This document shows positions 12,162 through 23,237 of a stretch of 64,000 nt of DNA, in pieces. The DNA is from Cololabis saira. Lineage: Eukaryota; Chordata; Actinopteri; Beloniformes; Belonidae. The stretch lies in contig NC_084592.1 of the NCBI RefSeq assembly GCF_033807715.1, forward strand, positions 27,255,501-27,319,500, read 5' to 3'. How positions within the stretch are numbered: the stretch's first letter is position 1; each line of letters begins with the position of its first letter. The notes beneath the pieces were generated by a model, which saw only the letters and a program-made list of their open reading frames with translations, did not search any database and had not been told where the DNA came from. Position numbers and translations under genes: made by a program.

Positions 12162-15100
12162 GTGACTCCAGAGGCAGGTGGTTGTACATCCAGACTGAGT
12201 TAGTTGGCAGACGGTGCAATCAAGCTCCCGTTGCCTGCACCAGGTCACAGCAGAAAGCCCCCATCTGCTCCCTGGCCTTGACCTCCGTGCCAAATCACTT
12301 TCAGCTGTGTGTATGCTAGTGTGTGGACGAGTACACGTGTGACACGGGTGCTGTTACGCTACCTCGAGGATTCGGGGGTCAGGGGGTTAGGGAGTGATGC
12401 TGGGAAGATTGAAGGAGAGCAGAGGTGAGGACCTTTGAACTCTCACCATTCCCATGGACTCGGAGTCAGAAGCACAGCTGCAGCGTTTAGCAGGTGTGGC
12501 GACTCATTTTCAGCTCAGAGCTGCAATTCCGAAGGCTGCGGAGGCGCTGACATTTAGACCGCAGGGAACATGAGGCCGTGTTTGCTCCAAAACGCTAGGG
12601 GATTATCGGACTACTTCAAATCAAATTAAACAACTGTAACTGAACACTCTTGTCTCCTAGATTTTTTTTTGTAAATACACTATTATGCATTTCAACACAA
12701 GTGAATTGATTTGAAATGTCACTTATTTAGCATATAGAAGCTATATTACACATAGGATAGGGTTTCCTCTGACAGACAAACATACACAGAAGTTATGGTA
12801 TCCCCTCTATGGAGTTTATTCTGACATTTATATTCTACAGCATCTGAGAACAACATGTGGCTCCAATCTTGGATAGGCCCAATTTGTACAGCTAAGCATG
12901 CCTATCAACCACTAAGTAACATTGGAAAAGAACCACAGAAACACACATATTACATACTGTGTAAAAAGGAATAAAAAAAAGATTGAAAAAATAGATTGTA
13001 ACTGCTGCAGGCTTTTAAATTGTAAACAGATTGGGTTTCAGTTTGCGAGAATGACCCAACAACTGGAACTGCAGCCAGGAAATACAGAGGCATCAGCCTT
13101 GCAACACCCATAATTAAAAGTTTTGCTCATATTGATGCACACACTGAGGCATCCACTCTGAGTGTTAAACTGGCAGCTGGTGGGGGGCAGTCCATCCTCG
13201 TGGCGGTCTTATGGGGGCTGAGAGAAAACTTTTCCAAAGAGTGGATTGTGTGTCTTTCTCAAGTGTGTGCCTTTAAGCCTTCAAGATATCCAATATGTGC
13301 CAGTGTATAAAGGTTTTACATACCACACCAGACTAACACATACATGAGTGCAAACCTGCCTCTGCCATGCTGCGTGTGTTAATGAGTGGCAGATGGGTTC
13401 GCTGGGTGCCAAGCTTCGCCAGGGGCCTGTGCTGTGACCAGAGTCGCCGTCCTGGACTACAGCCTCCCGGCACAGCAGCCTGGCAGGCGGTTCTGGCACT
13501 TGGCTGACCTCCACCTCCACCAGGCCGTCCTCGCTCGCTCGCTCCCTCACTCAGTCAGTCACTCACTCACCTCATTAGTTTGACAGGAGCGACCAAACAA
13601 ACAGAGGGCATCGCAGAGCTCACACCACCTCCTTGGGAACTTTTTTCCCATCCCTTAATTCTCTTTTTGCTCATTGTTTTGGACATCTTGTTGCTTGTGC
13701 TGTACACAAACACACACCCACTTGTAAACATGACCCCTACTTATGAAGCAAAACAAACACCCATATCTTTCTTTGCTGTGCACGCGCAGGGAACTTGGAC
13801 ATCTATCTACATCTGTCCAGGTTAGCAAATTGAAACCAGGTAGAGGATGACATCATGTTGCATTTGAAGGTTCTTCCCAAGCAAAACAAACCAATCACAT
13901 GGAGCACAAACTGTTGTGACTACATGCATGGCTACCACTCCTTACAGATGCATAAACACGTCCTTAAGGGAGTGATATTTCTGTGCAGAGACAGTCATAA
14001 TTTCCTCAGTTTACACTACAATTTTTGTCACACTAGCAAACTAAAAATTATGGACAGAACAAAAAAAATATTTTTTTAAATCCACTAGTTATATGAAACA
14101 ATAACAGAGCTATGAGCTATAGAAAGAAATCTGCTGCATTGGCTCTCATCTAACAGGACCATACCAAACAATGGAGTGATTTATTACATGCAACACCCTT
14201 TTGAACCTGGTCTGTGAAGGATGATCCCATTGTGCAACTGTGTGAATTTCCTAGATTCTGCCTTGACATCACAGTGCAACTCCACATGCCCTCCATACTG
14301 CGTAAGCAGTTATCTAACCATCGTTTCTGCTGTCATCTATATTGTTTTATGGTGATCAACTACTTTTAAAGCCAACGATTTATTTGATAAGAGAAACTTA
14401 TGTAAGCAGAGTTTTGCCTGCCGTGTGTGTGGGTTTACAAGAGCAGCAAATACACTGACAGCACTATGACAGCAAATACACTGGGAAATCTTTTGTCATT
14501 TTAAATGAACTCCTAAATCAGCCAACGACACAGTCATCCGAACACATAAATACTCTGGGAAAGCAGTGACAATGCAATAATATATTCCACTGTCTTTCAC
14601 TGAGTCATGCAAAAGTTGTCTCTGACTCACCTACAATTTTATCTGCGTAACATCAACCTTCCTGAAGCAAGTGATTTGAATACAACATCCTGGCTGAACC
14701 TTTTAAATAAAAACACCCTGTCTATCAAGCATACTTTCAGTGAAGGACTTGATTATGCAGCATAAGTACATAAACTTTGAGAAGTTTCCAGACACGACTA
14801 GATTTCTTTTTCGCATGAGAAGTGAGCACGAATGGAAATCCACTGTAACTGTAATGAATCAAAGATGACTGCAACCGCTCATAATAGGAAACATGGGACT
14901 ATGGGTTTCATGCTCAGAAGATGAGAACTTGAATGGTGAATCACATCTTCTCCAAGACTGTTCCTGCTCAGCACTTTTGGCAGACAGTGATCCTGACAGA
15001 TCCCCACTGAAGCCCAAAGGTTTTTACTTATACTAGCCAATTAGTGGCTGATTGGTTATGAACAAATTAAACCACATTTTCCAAAACTGACACTTCGAGA

Positions 15101-15850
15101 AAACCATTTTATAAAAGTTTTGACCTAAATTTGAATGATCTTTGCATCAAAAAATTGTATTCTGTATTTAAAAACTCAAAACTGTAATAAATTGTGAAGG
15201 TAAAAGCCAATTTAATTGTAAAAAAAACCAACCTAAAACCTGTTTTCTTCTGTGGTAAATTTGTCATGTTTGCTAGGTCATATTACGATAGAAGCATATG
15301 CTTCAACATTTCACTTGACTGTGGAGTCTGTTGATAGATACAGTACATGGTCCTGGATTGGAAAAATATCAAAATTTGACATTAACATCCCATAATTTTT
15401 CTCTTCGCCTCAAAGGAGCAGTGAGGGGTTTAGTTGAAACAGTGCTTAGTGTGAAGTTTGTGGAATATGAAATGACCGTGTGGATTCATCACTGAAAATC
15501 TGTATTACAAACTCTTAAAATCATCACTTTTGCAGTTACACAGCTGCACGCATTCAAGACCAAAGTAGTAGCATTTGCATCTTTAACAACCTTCAGTTCT
15601 CCAGTATGCCATGCAGTCATTCTTTTTCTTTTACAAAAAAACAAACAAAAAACAGCTGAAAGTGCATCACACCCAGTTAAAATGTGAATGAAAATGATGC
15701 CGCATTTTTCAGGGCCTGGATTCAATAACTGTATCATGAACCACTGATGAACTGCTCATGATGATCTTGATTAAACTAAATCCACAGCTCTTCTGAGTCT
15801 GTATCCAGAAGACTCATGAAATAAACTGACTCCAGCTCCAGATGATCCAA
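12162..15850. other. Unassigned DNA with two GC-richer islands
   Basis: Stretches at about 12170-12600 and 13386-13600 are richer in GC than their surroundings. The second ends in a short CTCG/CACT repeat. Frames of 60-90 codons exist but show no domain. These islands could be conserved non-coding DNA, which only comparison with other fish would show. Confidence 0.45.
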
Positions 15851-15937
15851 AATACAGCGCAAATGCTGACAGGAATTAGCCAGGGACATCCCGCCTCTCC
15901 AGTGTTAGCCGTCCTCCATTGGCTCCCCGTAGAATCC

Positions 15938-16261
15938 AATTATTTATTTATTTTTGATTTTTATCCCCAATTTTTTTCCCCATTTTTATCACCCAGTGCT
16001 CCTACCTAAGTCAGTCCTGGGCATTGCTCCCCTCTACCAACCCCGGGAGGGCCCTACTGAGCTGAAGTCTCCTCCTTAACTTAGTAGTGAACCGGCCACT
16101 TCTTTTCACCAGACAGGGTGGGGCTTCTCCGGTCAGACGTAGCCCCCCCCCCCGCCTGTTTTTGTGAGGGTAGCTCAGATTAGCTACCTTAGGGAACATG
16201 GGGAGAACATGCAAACTCCACACAGAAAGGCCCTTTCGCCAACATTTTATCGCTTGCATAT
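15938..16261 (-). mobile_element. 5'-truncated SINE inside the L2 LINE
   Basis: Shares long blocks with 21942-22290 and 49445-49885 (TCACCCAGTGCTCCTACCTA, TTCACCAGACAGGGTGGGGC, GGGAGAACATGCAAACTC). It reads on the minus strand, its A-rich tail being the T-rich left edge. The tRNA-like head present in the 49.4-49.9 kb copy is missing. It separates LHWLPV from the downstream L2 coding block, so it inserted after the LINE. Confidence 0.65.
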
Positions 16262-16290
16262 AAAGTCCAAAATGCTCAGCTCTGTGATAT

Positions 16291-16518
16291 TTGCAAGACC
16301 TGATAGTACTGTATGTTCCTAATAGAGCTTTCTGTTCTCACAGGGCAGTTTTACTCGTAGTTCCTAGAGTATCCAAATGTAGATTTGGAGGATGGGTCTT
16401 CCGCTATCAGGCACCGTTACTATGGAACCAACTTCCAGTTTGGGTTAAGGAGGCTGACACCAACTCCATCTTTAAAACCAAACTTAAAATGTTTCTGTTT
16501 AATAAAGCCTATAGTTAG
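16291..16518 (+). pseudogene. C-terminal fragment of L2 LINE ORF2
   Basis: 75 codons ending at TAG. The conserved motif is YQAPLLWNQLP followed by a basic FKTKLKMFLF tail. In complete L2 elements this follows endonuclease and reverse transcriptase domains, both absent here. It is a relic, not a gene. Confidence 0.75.
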
Positions 16519-17340
16519 TGTAAACTCTAGTGTGTTAGTCATAGCTGCAGCTACAGGACAAGACTAGAGCAGTTTGTCTTAAATATAGCTTTGTCATAGA
16601 TATGCCGCTATAGGCCTACGCTGTAGGGGGATACCAACGTGATCAATGAGTGGTGCCCCTCACCCCTTTTACTCACTTCTCCTTCTCTTTCCTTTCTTTA
16701 GCTCAATCCACAGTTATTAATTAGAAGTATCTCATAAGTACAATTGTGCTCCATTGCTCTTGTAGTTTTTTGTGCCTGTCTGCACTCTGCACCCTCTTTT
16801 TCTCTTCTGTAGCTATCATGTTTGCAGGGGAAAACTTCCAGAGCTACATGCTGACCTGCAGTCCCACCCTAACTATCCCAGTGTCTGCTGTCTACATCTG
16901 TTTATATAGTCGTCTCTGTAGTGCACCAACTAACAGTCATTTGTACATAGAACTCTGAGTTCTTCAGCAAACAGATAATGACTTGATACATGGATATCTT
17001 GTGTTTTGTACCTTTGACAATATATCTGTGTCCCTCCTCTCTCTGTTCTTCTTTCTATCTTTCCTATCTTCCTTTTGCTGCTCTACCCAGCTGGCCTCAG
17101 GCAGGAGGATCCCCCTTATGAGCCTGGTCCTGCTCAAGGTTTCTTCCCTCTTAAAGGGGAGTTTTTCCATTGCCACTGTTTGGCTTAAGGTTTTTTTCCA
17201 CTAGGGGAGTTTTTACCTGCCAGTGTTTATGTAATAATTACTCGGAGGGTCATATTATGGATCTCTGGAAAACACCTAGAGACAACTTGTATTGTATTAG
17301 ACGCTATAGAAATGAAATTGAATTGCATTGATTTGATTAA

Positions 17341-17507
17341 CACGCTGGAGAGACTATGTCTCTTGGCTGGCCTGGGAACGTCTCGGACTCCCCTCGGAAG
17401 AGCTGGAGAAAGTGTCTGGGGTGAAGGAAGTCTGGGCATCTCTGCTGAGGCTGCTGCCCCCGCGACCCGGGGACGGATAAGCGGAAGAAGATGGATGGAT
17501 GGATGGA
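17341..17507 (+). mobile_element. Rex3 (RTE clade) 3' terminal fragment
   Basis: About 170 bp, heavily 5' truncated. The last roughly 47 codons of the Rex3 protein are open (DYVSWLAWERLGLP, EVWASLLRLLPPRP, stop), followed by the (GATG)n tail typical of Rex3. The insertion is bounded by TGATTTGATTAA at 17329-17340 and 17508-17519, a 12-bp target duplication inside the L2 LINE tail. It is therefore younger than the L2 copy. Confidence 0.82.
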
Positions 17508-17519
17508 TGATTTGATTAA

Positions 17520-19319
17520 GCAGAAACCAAATTCAAAACCAAAGTCAACTCATGAGGGGGCAAATGCCTTTCAGCAGTGGTCAGACTGAAACCGTTGCAA
17601 GAATGGAGAGGTGCTCAGCATATAATTCCTCGATTACACACAGTGACTGTTGCTGCTCTAGAGCTGATTAGTTATGCAACCACACAATATGAATATATCC
17701 ACAAGAATGTACCGAATAACCTGCCTATGAGAATGTTTCGATGCGCTCCTGACATTTGATTAAATGTATACCTGAGGTAAAAGCATACTTTTACCTCAGG
17801 TGTAGTCTCGTGTTGACAAATCAGATGACCAACTTGTTGACCAGATACAAACCATCACCATTGAGCGAGGTCCTCACTTATTCCAGTGGCGCCACCATCA
17901 CAGTTGACAATCCGATCAGCTGGCTCATGGGCTTAGTTAATAGCTGATTATGAATTCAGCTGCTATCTTAAAAACTTGGGGCCATATCGATTTGGCCACT
18001 GATGAAGAGACAATCTTTGGGTGCCATCTTGGATTTTCAGGTGGCTACTTGGCTTTGCTGAAAAACTCCAGAAGGCATTGTTCATGTCAAGTTTGGACCT
18101 TCTATCACAAAAGCAAGGACGATTATTCTGAAATATGGACATAACATGGAGCTCTAACAGGCTGTCAGTCGGGCAACAAGCCAGTTAGAGGGTGCTGCCA
18201 CAGGTGGTGTTAAAGAGGTGTTAAAGAGAGAGGCAGCCAAGAGGAAGACAAGAAGATGCCTGTTACCTCATAGACAATTAGGGGGAGAGCTCGGGGGAAA
18301 TAGGTTAAAACCCAGTTCGTCCTTCAAGATATTTTACTTTAAATCATATAAACCAAACCTCGACAGAGTGCCACTCCTCTTTCAGATGTATTACACATTT
18401 TCTCCCAGCTTTCCTGAGAATGTCCACATACACACACCCTTTAGCTCATTGTTTTAGTGTCATGGCCAGCACTTAGACTGTACTGTTTATTCACATTCCC
18501 ATCAACTCCTCCAAATACCACTTAGGCAGCTGTCACATGGTATCCAATATAAATGAGCAGCTGGTGAGATGGAGCAACGTTTTTTAACAGATAAACTAGA
18601 CAGGAAGCCAGAAAAGTGGTGAGATCTGGTTCATTTGTTCAAGAACCAGTCACAGCAGTTAGAAAACACCAATAGCACATGACATCACCAGTTTTGGGGG
18701 TATTGTTCCAGCTCGGCCATCGCAGAGTGCACTGAACAGTAAAGGATTATTAAACCACTGAACCATTAAAAAAAAAGTTACTATTCTTTTATCAAGCAGA
18801 CTTTTTTTATTGTTTGTTTGTGTCTTTAATAATTTGAACCTCAGCATGTTTGTGTTATTTTGTGTGTTGTTGTCTGTTTGTGTACCTGGCTAGGCTTGTG
18901 GATGGTGAGGGTTGTGCTGAGAGTCAGCGGGTCAAAAAAAACTGCAAACATGGACAAATGCTTGCAACCAGTGGAAGGGTATAGCAAAAACAAAAACATT
19001 TCAGCATGGCCCATTATAAACTAGAAATGAGTGAAGAAAATAATTCAGTTATAGAAGGAATCAGCATATGCATCACCTTATATAACCAGTATTAATAAAT
19101 TATGCACATCTAAAATTCAAACAACAGCTGAATCCAAAATAAAGAAATCCCTTGACTTTTGAGAGACCAAGAATAGTTATGTCATCGTAAACTCAGATGT
19201 AAAAGCAATATTCAAGAACAAATCAAACATTTTGGCCTGTAAAAATAAATCTGATTAAATGAATGGGTTAAGGTTTCGAATAAAGATCTGGCACAAATAA
19301 ATTAATATAATAAAACCAT
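17520..19319. other. Unassigned DNA
   Basis: No supported gene. Some stretches (17870-18150) look like old repeat sequence, but I cannot name them. Confidence 0.45.
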
Positions 19320-19457
19320 GGCGAAAGGTGTGGCCTTCAGGCAGACCAGTTCAACAGCTAGACATTTATAATATGAACGCATGCTTTCATAATGGTTGCA
19401 GTATGCAGGTCAACATTGTCTTGCTGAAAGGTGCAAAGTCTTCCCTGAAAAGACATT

Positions 19458-19584
19458 GGCCCGGTTTCCCAGATCAGTTAAGTAGTTCTTAACAGCGAAA
19501 GACTTCTTTCAAACCATCTTAAGGAGCCTGTGAAAGAAGTCTTTCGCTGTTAAGAGCTACTTAACTAATCTGGGAAACCGGGCC
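19458..19584. mobile_element. 127-bp foldback MITE
   Basis: The two halves are inverted copies for about 52 bp with two mismatches, starting GGCCCGGTTTCCCAGAT and ending ATCTGGGAAACCGGGCC, around a short centre. ATT on both sides looks like a 3-bp target duplication, the length used by PIF/Harbinger elements. It is inserted in the transposon relic. Confidence 0.75.
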
Positions 19585-19815
19585 ATTGTCTGGATGTGTT
19601 TTTCTCAAACCTATGTACACATTTCAGTATTGATTTTTTCTTTCCCAAAGTGCAGGCTGCCAAATCCATAGGCACTAATACGCCCCCATACCATCGGAGA
19701 TGCAGGCGTTGGAACTGAGAGTTGATAACAAGCCAGATGCTCCTTCAGTTCTCTTGCACTGATGATGCAATGCCTTGTTTTCCAGAAACAATTTTGAATG
19801 TCCATTCATCTAACC

Positions 19816-20039
19816 CAGGGGTGTCCAAAGTCGGTCCTCGAGGGCCGGTGTCCTGCAGGTTTTAGATGTTTCCCTCCTTCAGCACACCGTGATAAAAGTA
19901 GCTGTGACACCAACAGAGCTGTCCAGACCTTGATGGCAAGCTGGTGACGACCGTTAATTTGAATCAGGTGTGTTGAAGCAAGGAGACATCTAAAACATGC
20001 AGGACTGCGGCCCTCGAGGACCGACTTTGGACACCCCTG
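19816..20039. mobile_element. hAT-like MITE, copy 1
   Basis: 224 bp with inverted ends CAGGGGTGTCCAAAGTCGG and CCGACTTTGGACACCCCTG, extending inward to CCTCGAGG. The flanks share CTAACC (19810-19815 and 20041-20046), as left by an 8-bp hAT duplication with mismatches. It has no coding capacity. A more divergent copy lies at 63390-63604. Confidence 0.7.
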
Positions 20040-20205
20040 ACTAACCACAAGGCTGTTTACCTCTTTGCCTCAGTCCATTTGGAATTAGCTTTAGCCCAGA
20101 GAAGAGTGCTGCATCCCTGGATCATATTTAGATGCAGATTCTTTTTTGAATGGCAGAGCCTTTACCTGTATTTGTAGATGACACTGTGAACTGTTTGAAG
20201 GACAT

Positions 20206-20576
20206 TTACTCGGGGGGCGCTGTGGCAGGGTGGAGGATTGGGTGTGGGGTGTGGACTGCGGGGAAGCAGCCACTCAGCTGATTGGGCACACCTGTGCTCA
20301 ATCAATCTCTCCACCCTGCCTGGCCACATAAAGAGAGGCTGCACACCAGCAATGGGTCTCTGCTGGGAGGAAGGACAGAGCTGCTGTGTGCTGGTTCACG
20401 TGTGTCTTGGTGAAATAAATCTATATATGTTATGTAATTCGTCCAGTATTTGTCCAGTATTTCTCATATTGATTATTTTATGGCTTCTTTGAACTGTGTT
20501 GTTGTACTGCCTTGAGATGACATTCGTCATGATTTGGCACTATAGAAATAAAGCTGAATTGAATTGAGTTTTGCCA
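20206..20576 (+). mobile_element. LINE 3' tail with upstream repeat-like sequence
   Basis: The right part (about 20470-20576) reads ACTGCCTTGAGATGAC, then TTTGGCACTATAGAAATAAA and ends in GAATTGAATTGA, the 3' end of fish L2-type LINEs. The left part (20206-20400, including ATAAAGAGAGGCTGCACAC) looks repetitive but is not assigned. Confidence 0.55.
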
Positions 20577-21941
20577 AATATACTAATGGAACTGGGACCA
20601 AGAAAACGGTCTGTGTTCTTATTTTTTTTTTTTCAATACAACAATTAAGAATAAGATAGTCATCAACATTAGGTATTACAGGGTTTGATAAAGCCATAAT
20701 AAAAACAAAAACAGGAAATTACCAGAAACCTTGTCAGTCAGTCTGGTCTTCCAATAATTCAAACCAGACCCCATGTGTTCACTGATTCCAGATCTGTCAC
20801 CCATCTTCAGGGTTCACAGAGACCCATCAGGATTATGCTACACATGACCACCCATGTGTCTTTAGGCTGCTGATGCTGCCGATGTTGATCCACACTAAAT
20901 CATTTCACTGCATGCAATGGGCGTACAACTCCAGCCTCATAAATGTATTTTTAGCCTGTGGTTTCGCTAGCTCCGCACACCCTGTACTCCTGACCATCTT
21001 CTTGATAAAAAGAGATGAAATATGATGTGTGCTTAATGTGAAACACACTCCCTAGGCGTGCAGAAAGAGGTTCCTTCCAGCCCCCAAGACTCCTGCACTC
21101 TGTTCTCCAATGAGCAGCCTCATCTGTTGGTGCCATGAAACAAGGATCTCCAGTGAGCTTCCCAGAGTGAATCAAAGGTTTGATTGTCAAGCCAGGGAGC
21201 ATTTATTAAGCCACATCTGGGATTGTCATCACAGGACTGAAGCTCTGGCAAAAGGCTGAGAAGAGGGAATGTGACCGAGTGGTGTAGAGAGTATATGGGT
21301 GAGCATTAAGAAGAAAGGCGGTAAAATGGAGGGGCAGATAAATTCAGAAAGTCCTGTTTTGTTTTGTTCTTAAGTAGAGTCCTTTGTTAGTTTTATTAAG
21401 TGAGAATAACTTATTCTTAATTTCTCTCATCCAATCAAAGAAAGTTGGGGTGATATGGAAAATTCAAATAAGAATAAAAGTGTTCCTAACATTTATTAGT
21501 ATTTCTTCAATAATGCTGCTGTCACAAAAGTGTTAACGAGCTTTAATTCAACCCCATACTGTTGCAGAACATCTGGACTTGTTAGTCATACAACAGTCTG
21601 GATGGTCCTTTTTCATTCTCGGTCCAGAGCACACGGCACCTAGTTATTCCAAAAAAGATCTGGACTGTGGATTCTGCTCACAATGCATGTTTTCAGTCCA
21701 GATGCATATGAGCCCAGAAAAGTCTGCAAAACATGTGAACAAGGTAAACATCAGACTTTTTTTTTTTCTTACAGCGTAAAGTTTTGAGTGGCTTGAATGT
21801 AGCTCTGTGCTGCAGTGCTTAAAAATGACAGTAATTCATTTTATCTCAATGCAGTGCTGTCTGAAAGCTTACAGATCTCTGTTGTCCTCCTCGGGTTCAT
21901 GCCTTTGCCCTGTACACACTGACAATCCTCAAGATTCCCTG
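20577..21941. other. Unassigned DNA
   Basis: No supported gene or named repeat. Confidence 0.45.
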
Positions 21942-22290
21942 ATTCTTTTTTTTTTTTTTTTTTACATATTTTTATCCACGATTTCTTCCCCCATTTTTCA
22001 TCCCCCAGTGCTCTACCTAAGTGACAGTCCTGGGCATTGCCATCCTCTACCAACCCCGGGATGGCCCTGCACTGAGCTCAGGTCTCCTCCTTAACCTGAG
22101 GAGTGAGCAGGCCGCTTCTTTTCACCAGATAGGGTGGGGCTTCCCCGACGGACGTAGCGTGTGGAAGGATCACGTTATTCCGGCCAGATCCTCCCCACCC
22201 CATCTGGCGCCCAGACTGGCCAGAGGGGGCAGTGTAGAGCCCAGGACTGCTGCATCTTTTTGTGAGGGTAGCTCACATTAGCTAATACAG
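21942..22290 (-). mobile_element. 5'-truncated SINE, second copy
   Basis: Same family as 15938-16261 and 49445-49885, on the minus strand with the A-tail at the T-rich left edge (21948-21963). Shared words include GAGTGAGCAGGCCGCTTCTT and GGATCACGTTATTCC. The tRNA-like head is missing. Confidence 0.65.
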
Positions 22291-22414
22291 ACAGCGTTCA
22301 CAGCTGCAGAGGTCAGAAATTCAAGAAACTAAATTCTGATAATGAAATTTGTCTGTGAAATCTGTTTTTGCTGTGTCGTTAGATATCTCCTTTCTGCTTC
22401 TTTATTTGTTTGCG

Positions 22415-22523
<109 letters not shown>

Positions 22524-23138
22524 CCTGCTCTTTCCCTGTTGCCTGGAAGCACATGAAAGGTGCACACAAGAAGTTCAACTTCCTGTCCTGGGTGAGTTCC
22601 AAGGCCCCACTGAGCATATGAAAGGAGTGCAGAGGAAAAGAATAAATCAGCTACAGAGATTGTAACACATTAATTCCTGAACAAACCCAGAGATTTGGGA
22701 TGACCGGAAGATTCAACCAGCAGAATGGTACAAGACCACCTATGTGGAAGTCCCCTCAAAAAGCACGGCCATCAGGCAGTAAAGAGTAATGAACTGAAAA
22801 CAGTGCAAGAGTGAAAATGCACCACATTCTGGAGTGTAAACTCAGATCTACAGTCTTGTGGTTTGTATCACTGCCTTATAAAACCATGCAAGACTGATGG
22901 TGGAAGGTGGAAAAATACTACAGCATGAGGACATTTTCCACTACCCTGAGTAGGAGTCTCTTTTATCTTTGTATTCCCACTGTAGCAGTGCATTTGGATG
23001 CTCACTGACTTTGCTGATGTGGTTTGTTGCTGTGGAGTCTTTGTCAGGTCAGGGTAGCCCAACCAGAATGCATTCAAGAAGGCTGGAAACCTTTAAAGTG
23101 ACAATATGTTTTCCATGGTTTTTGACTAATCTTGAGTG
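22524..23138. other. Unassigned DNA
   Basis: No supported gene or named repeat. Confidence 0.5.
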
Positions 23139-23237
23139 TTGTTATTATTATTATGATGATGATGATGATGATGATGATGATTATCATTATTAATACTATT
23201 ACTAATACTACTACTAATAATAATGATAATAATAATA
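23139..23237. repeat. Compound (TTA)n-(TGA)n-(TAA)n microsatellite
   Basis: Runs of TTA, then about nine TGA units, then ATT/ACT/AAT triplets, directly abutting the left end of family A copy 2. Confidence 0.9.

Larger units (their letters stand above)
15851..17328 (+). mobile_element. L2-clade LINE 3' end (5' truncated, interrupted)
   Basis: The end of a LINE reverse-transcriptase ORF and its 3' UTR. At 15851-15937 a decayed reading matches the L2-type block ending in LHWLPV. After an inserted SINE (15938-16261) the frame resumes at 16291-16518 with VVPRVSK, YQAPLLWNQLPVWV and FKTKLKMFLFNKAYS, then a stop, the usual C-terminus of fish L2 proteins. The 3' UTR follows, with TTCTTCCCTCTTAAAGG, TTGCCACTGTTTGGC and a tail with GACGCTATAGAAATGAAATT, then ATTGAATTG-type repeats. 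The protein could not work: all upstream domains are missing. A Rex3 tail is inserted at its extreme 3' end. Confidence 0.75.
19320..20205 (-). mobile_element. DNA-transposon relic with two later insertions
   Basis: Discontinuous blocks (19320-19457, 19585-19815, 20040-20205) read in order once the two nested elements are removed: GGTGCAAAGTCTTCCCTG, then CCCATACCATCGGAGATGCA, then CAGTCCATTTGGAATTAGC and CCTGGATCATATTTAGATG. From memory this order matches a widespread fish DNA transposon whose transposase lies on the opposite strand. No usable frame remains. The family name was not verified. Confidence 0.45.

Noticed and set aside
13386..13583. GC-richer frame as a host exon
   Set aside because: No recognisable domain and no convincing splice pair; a conserved non-coding element is equally possible.
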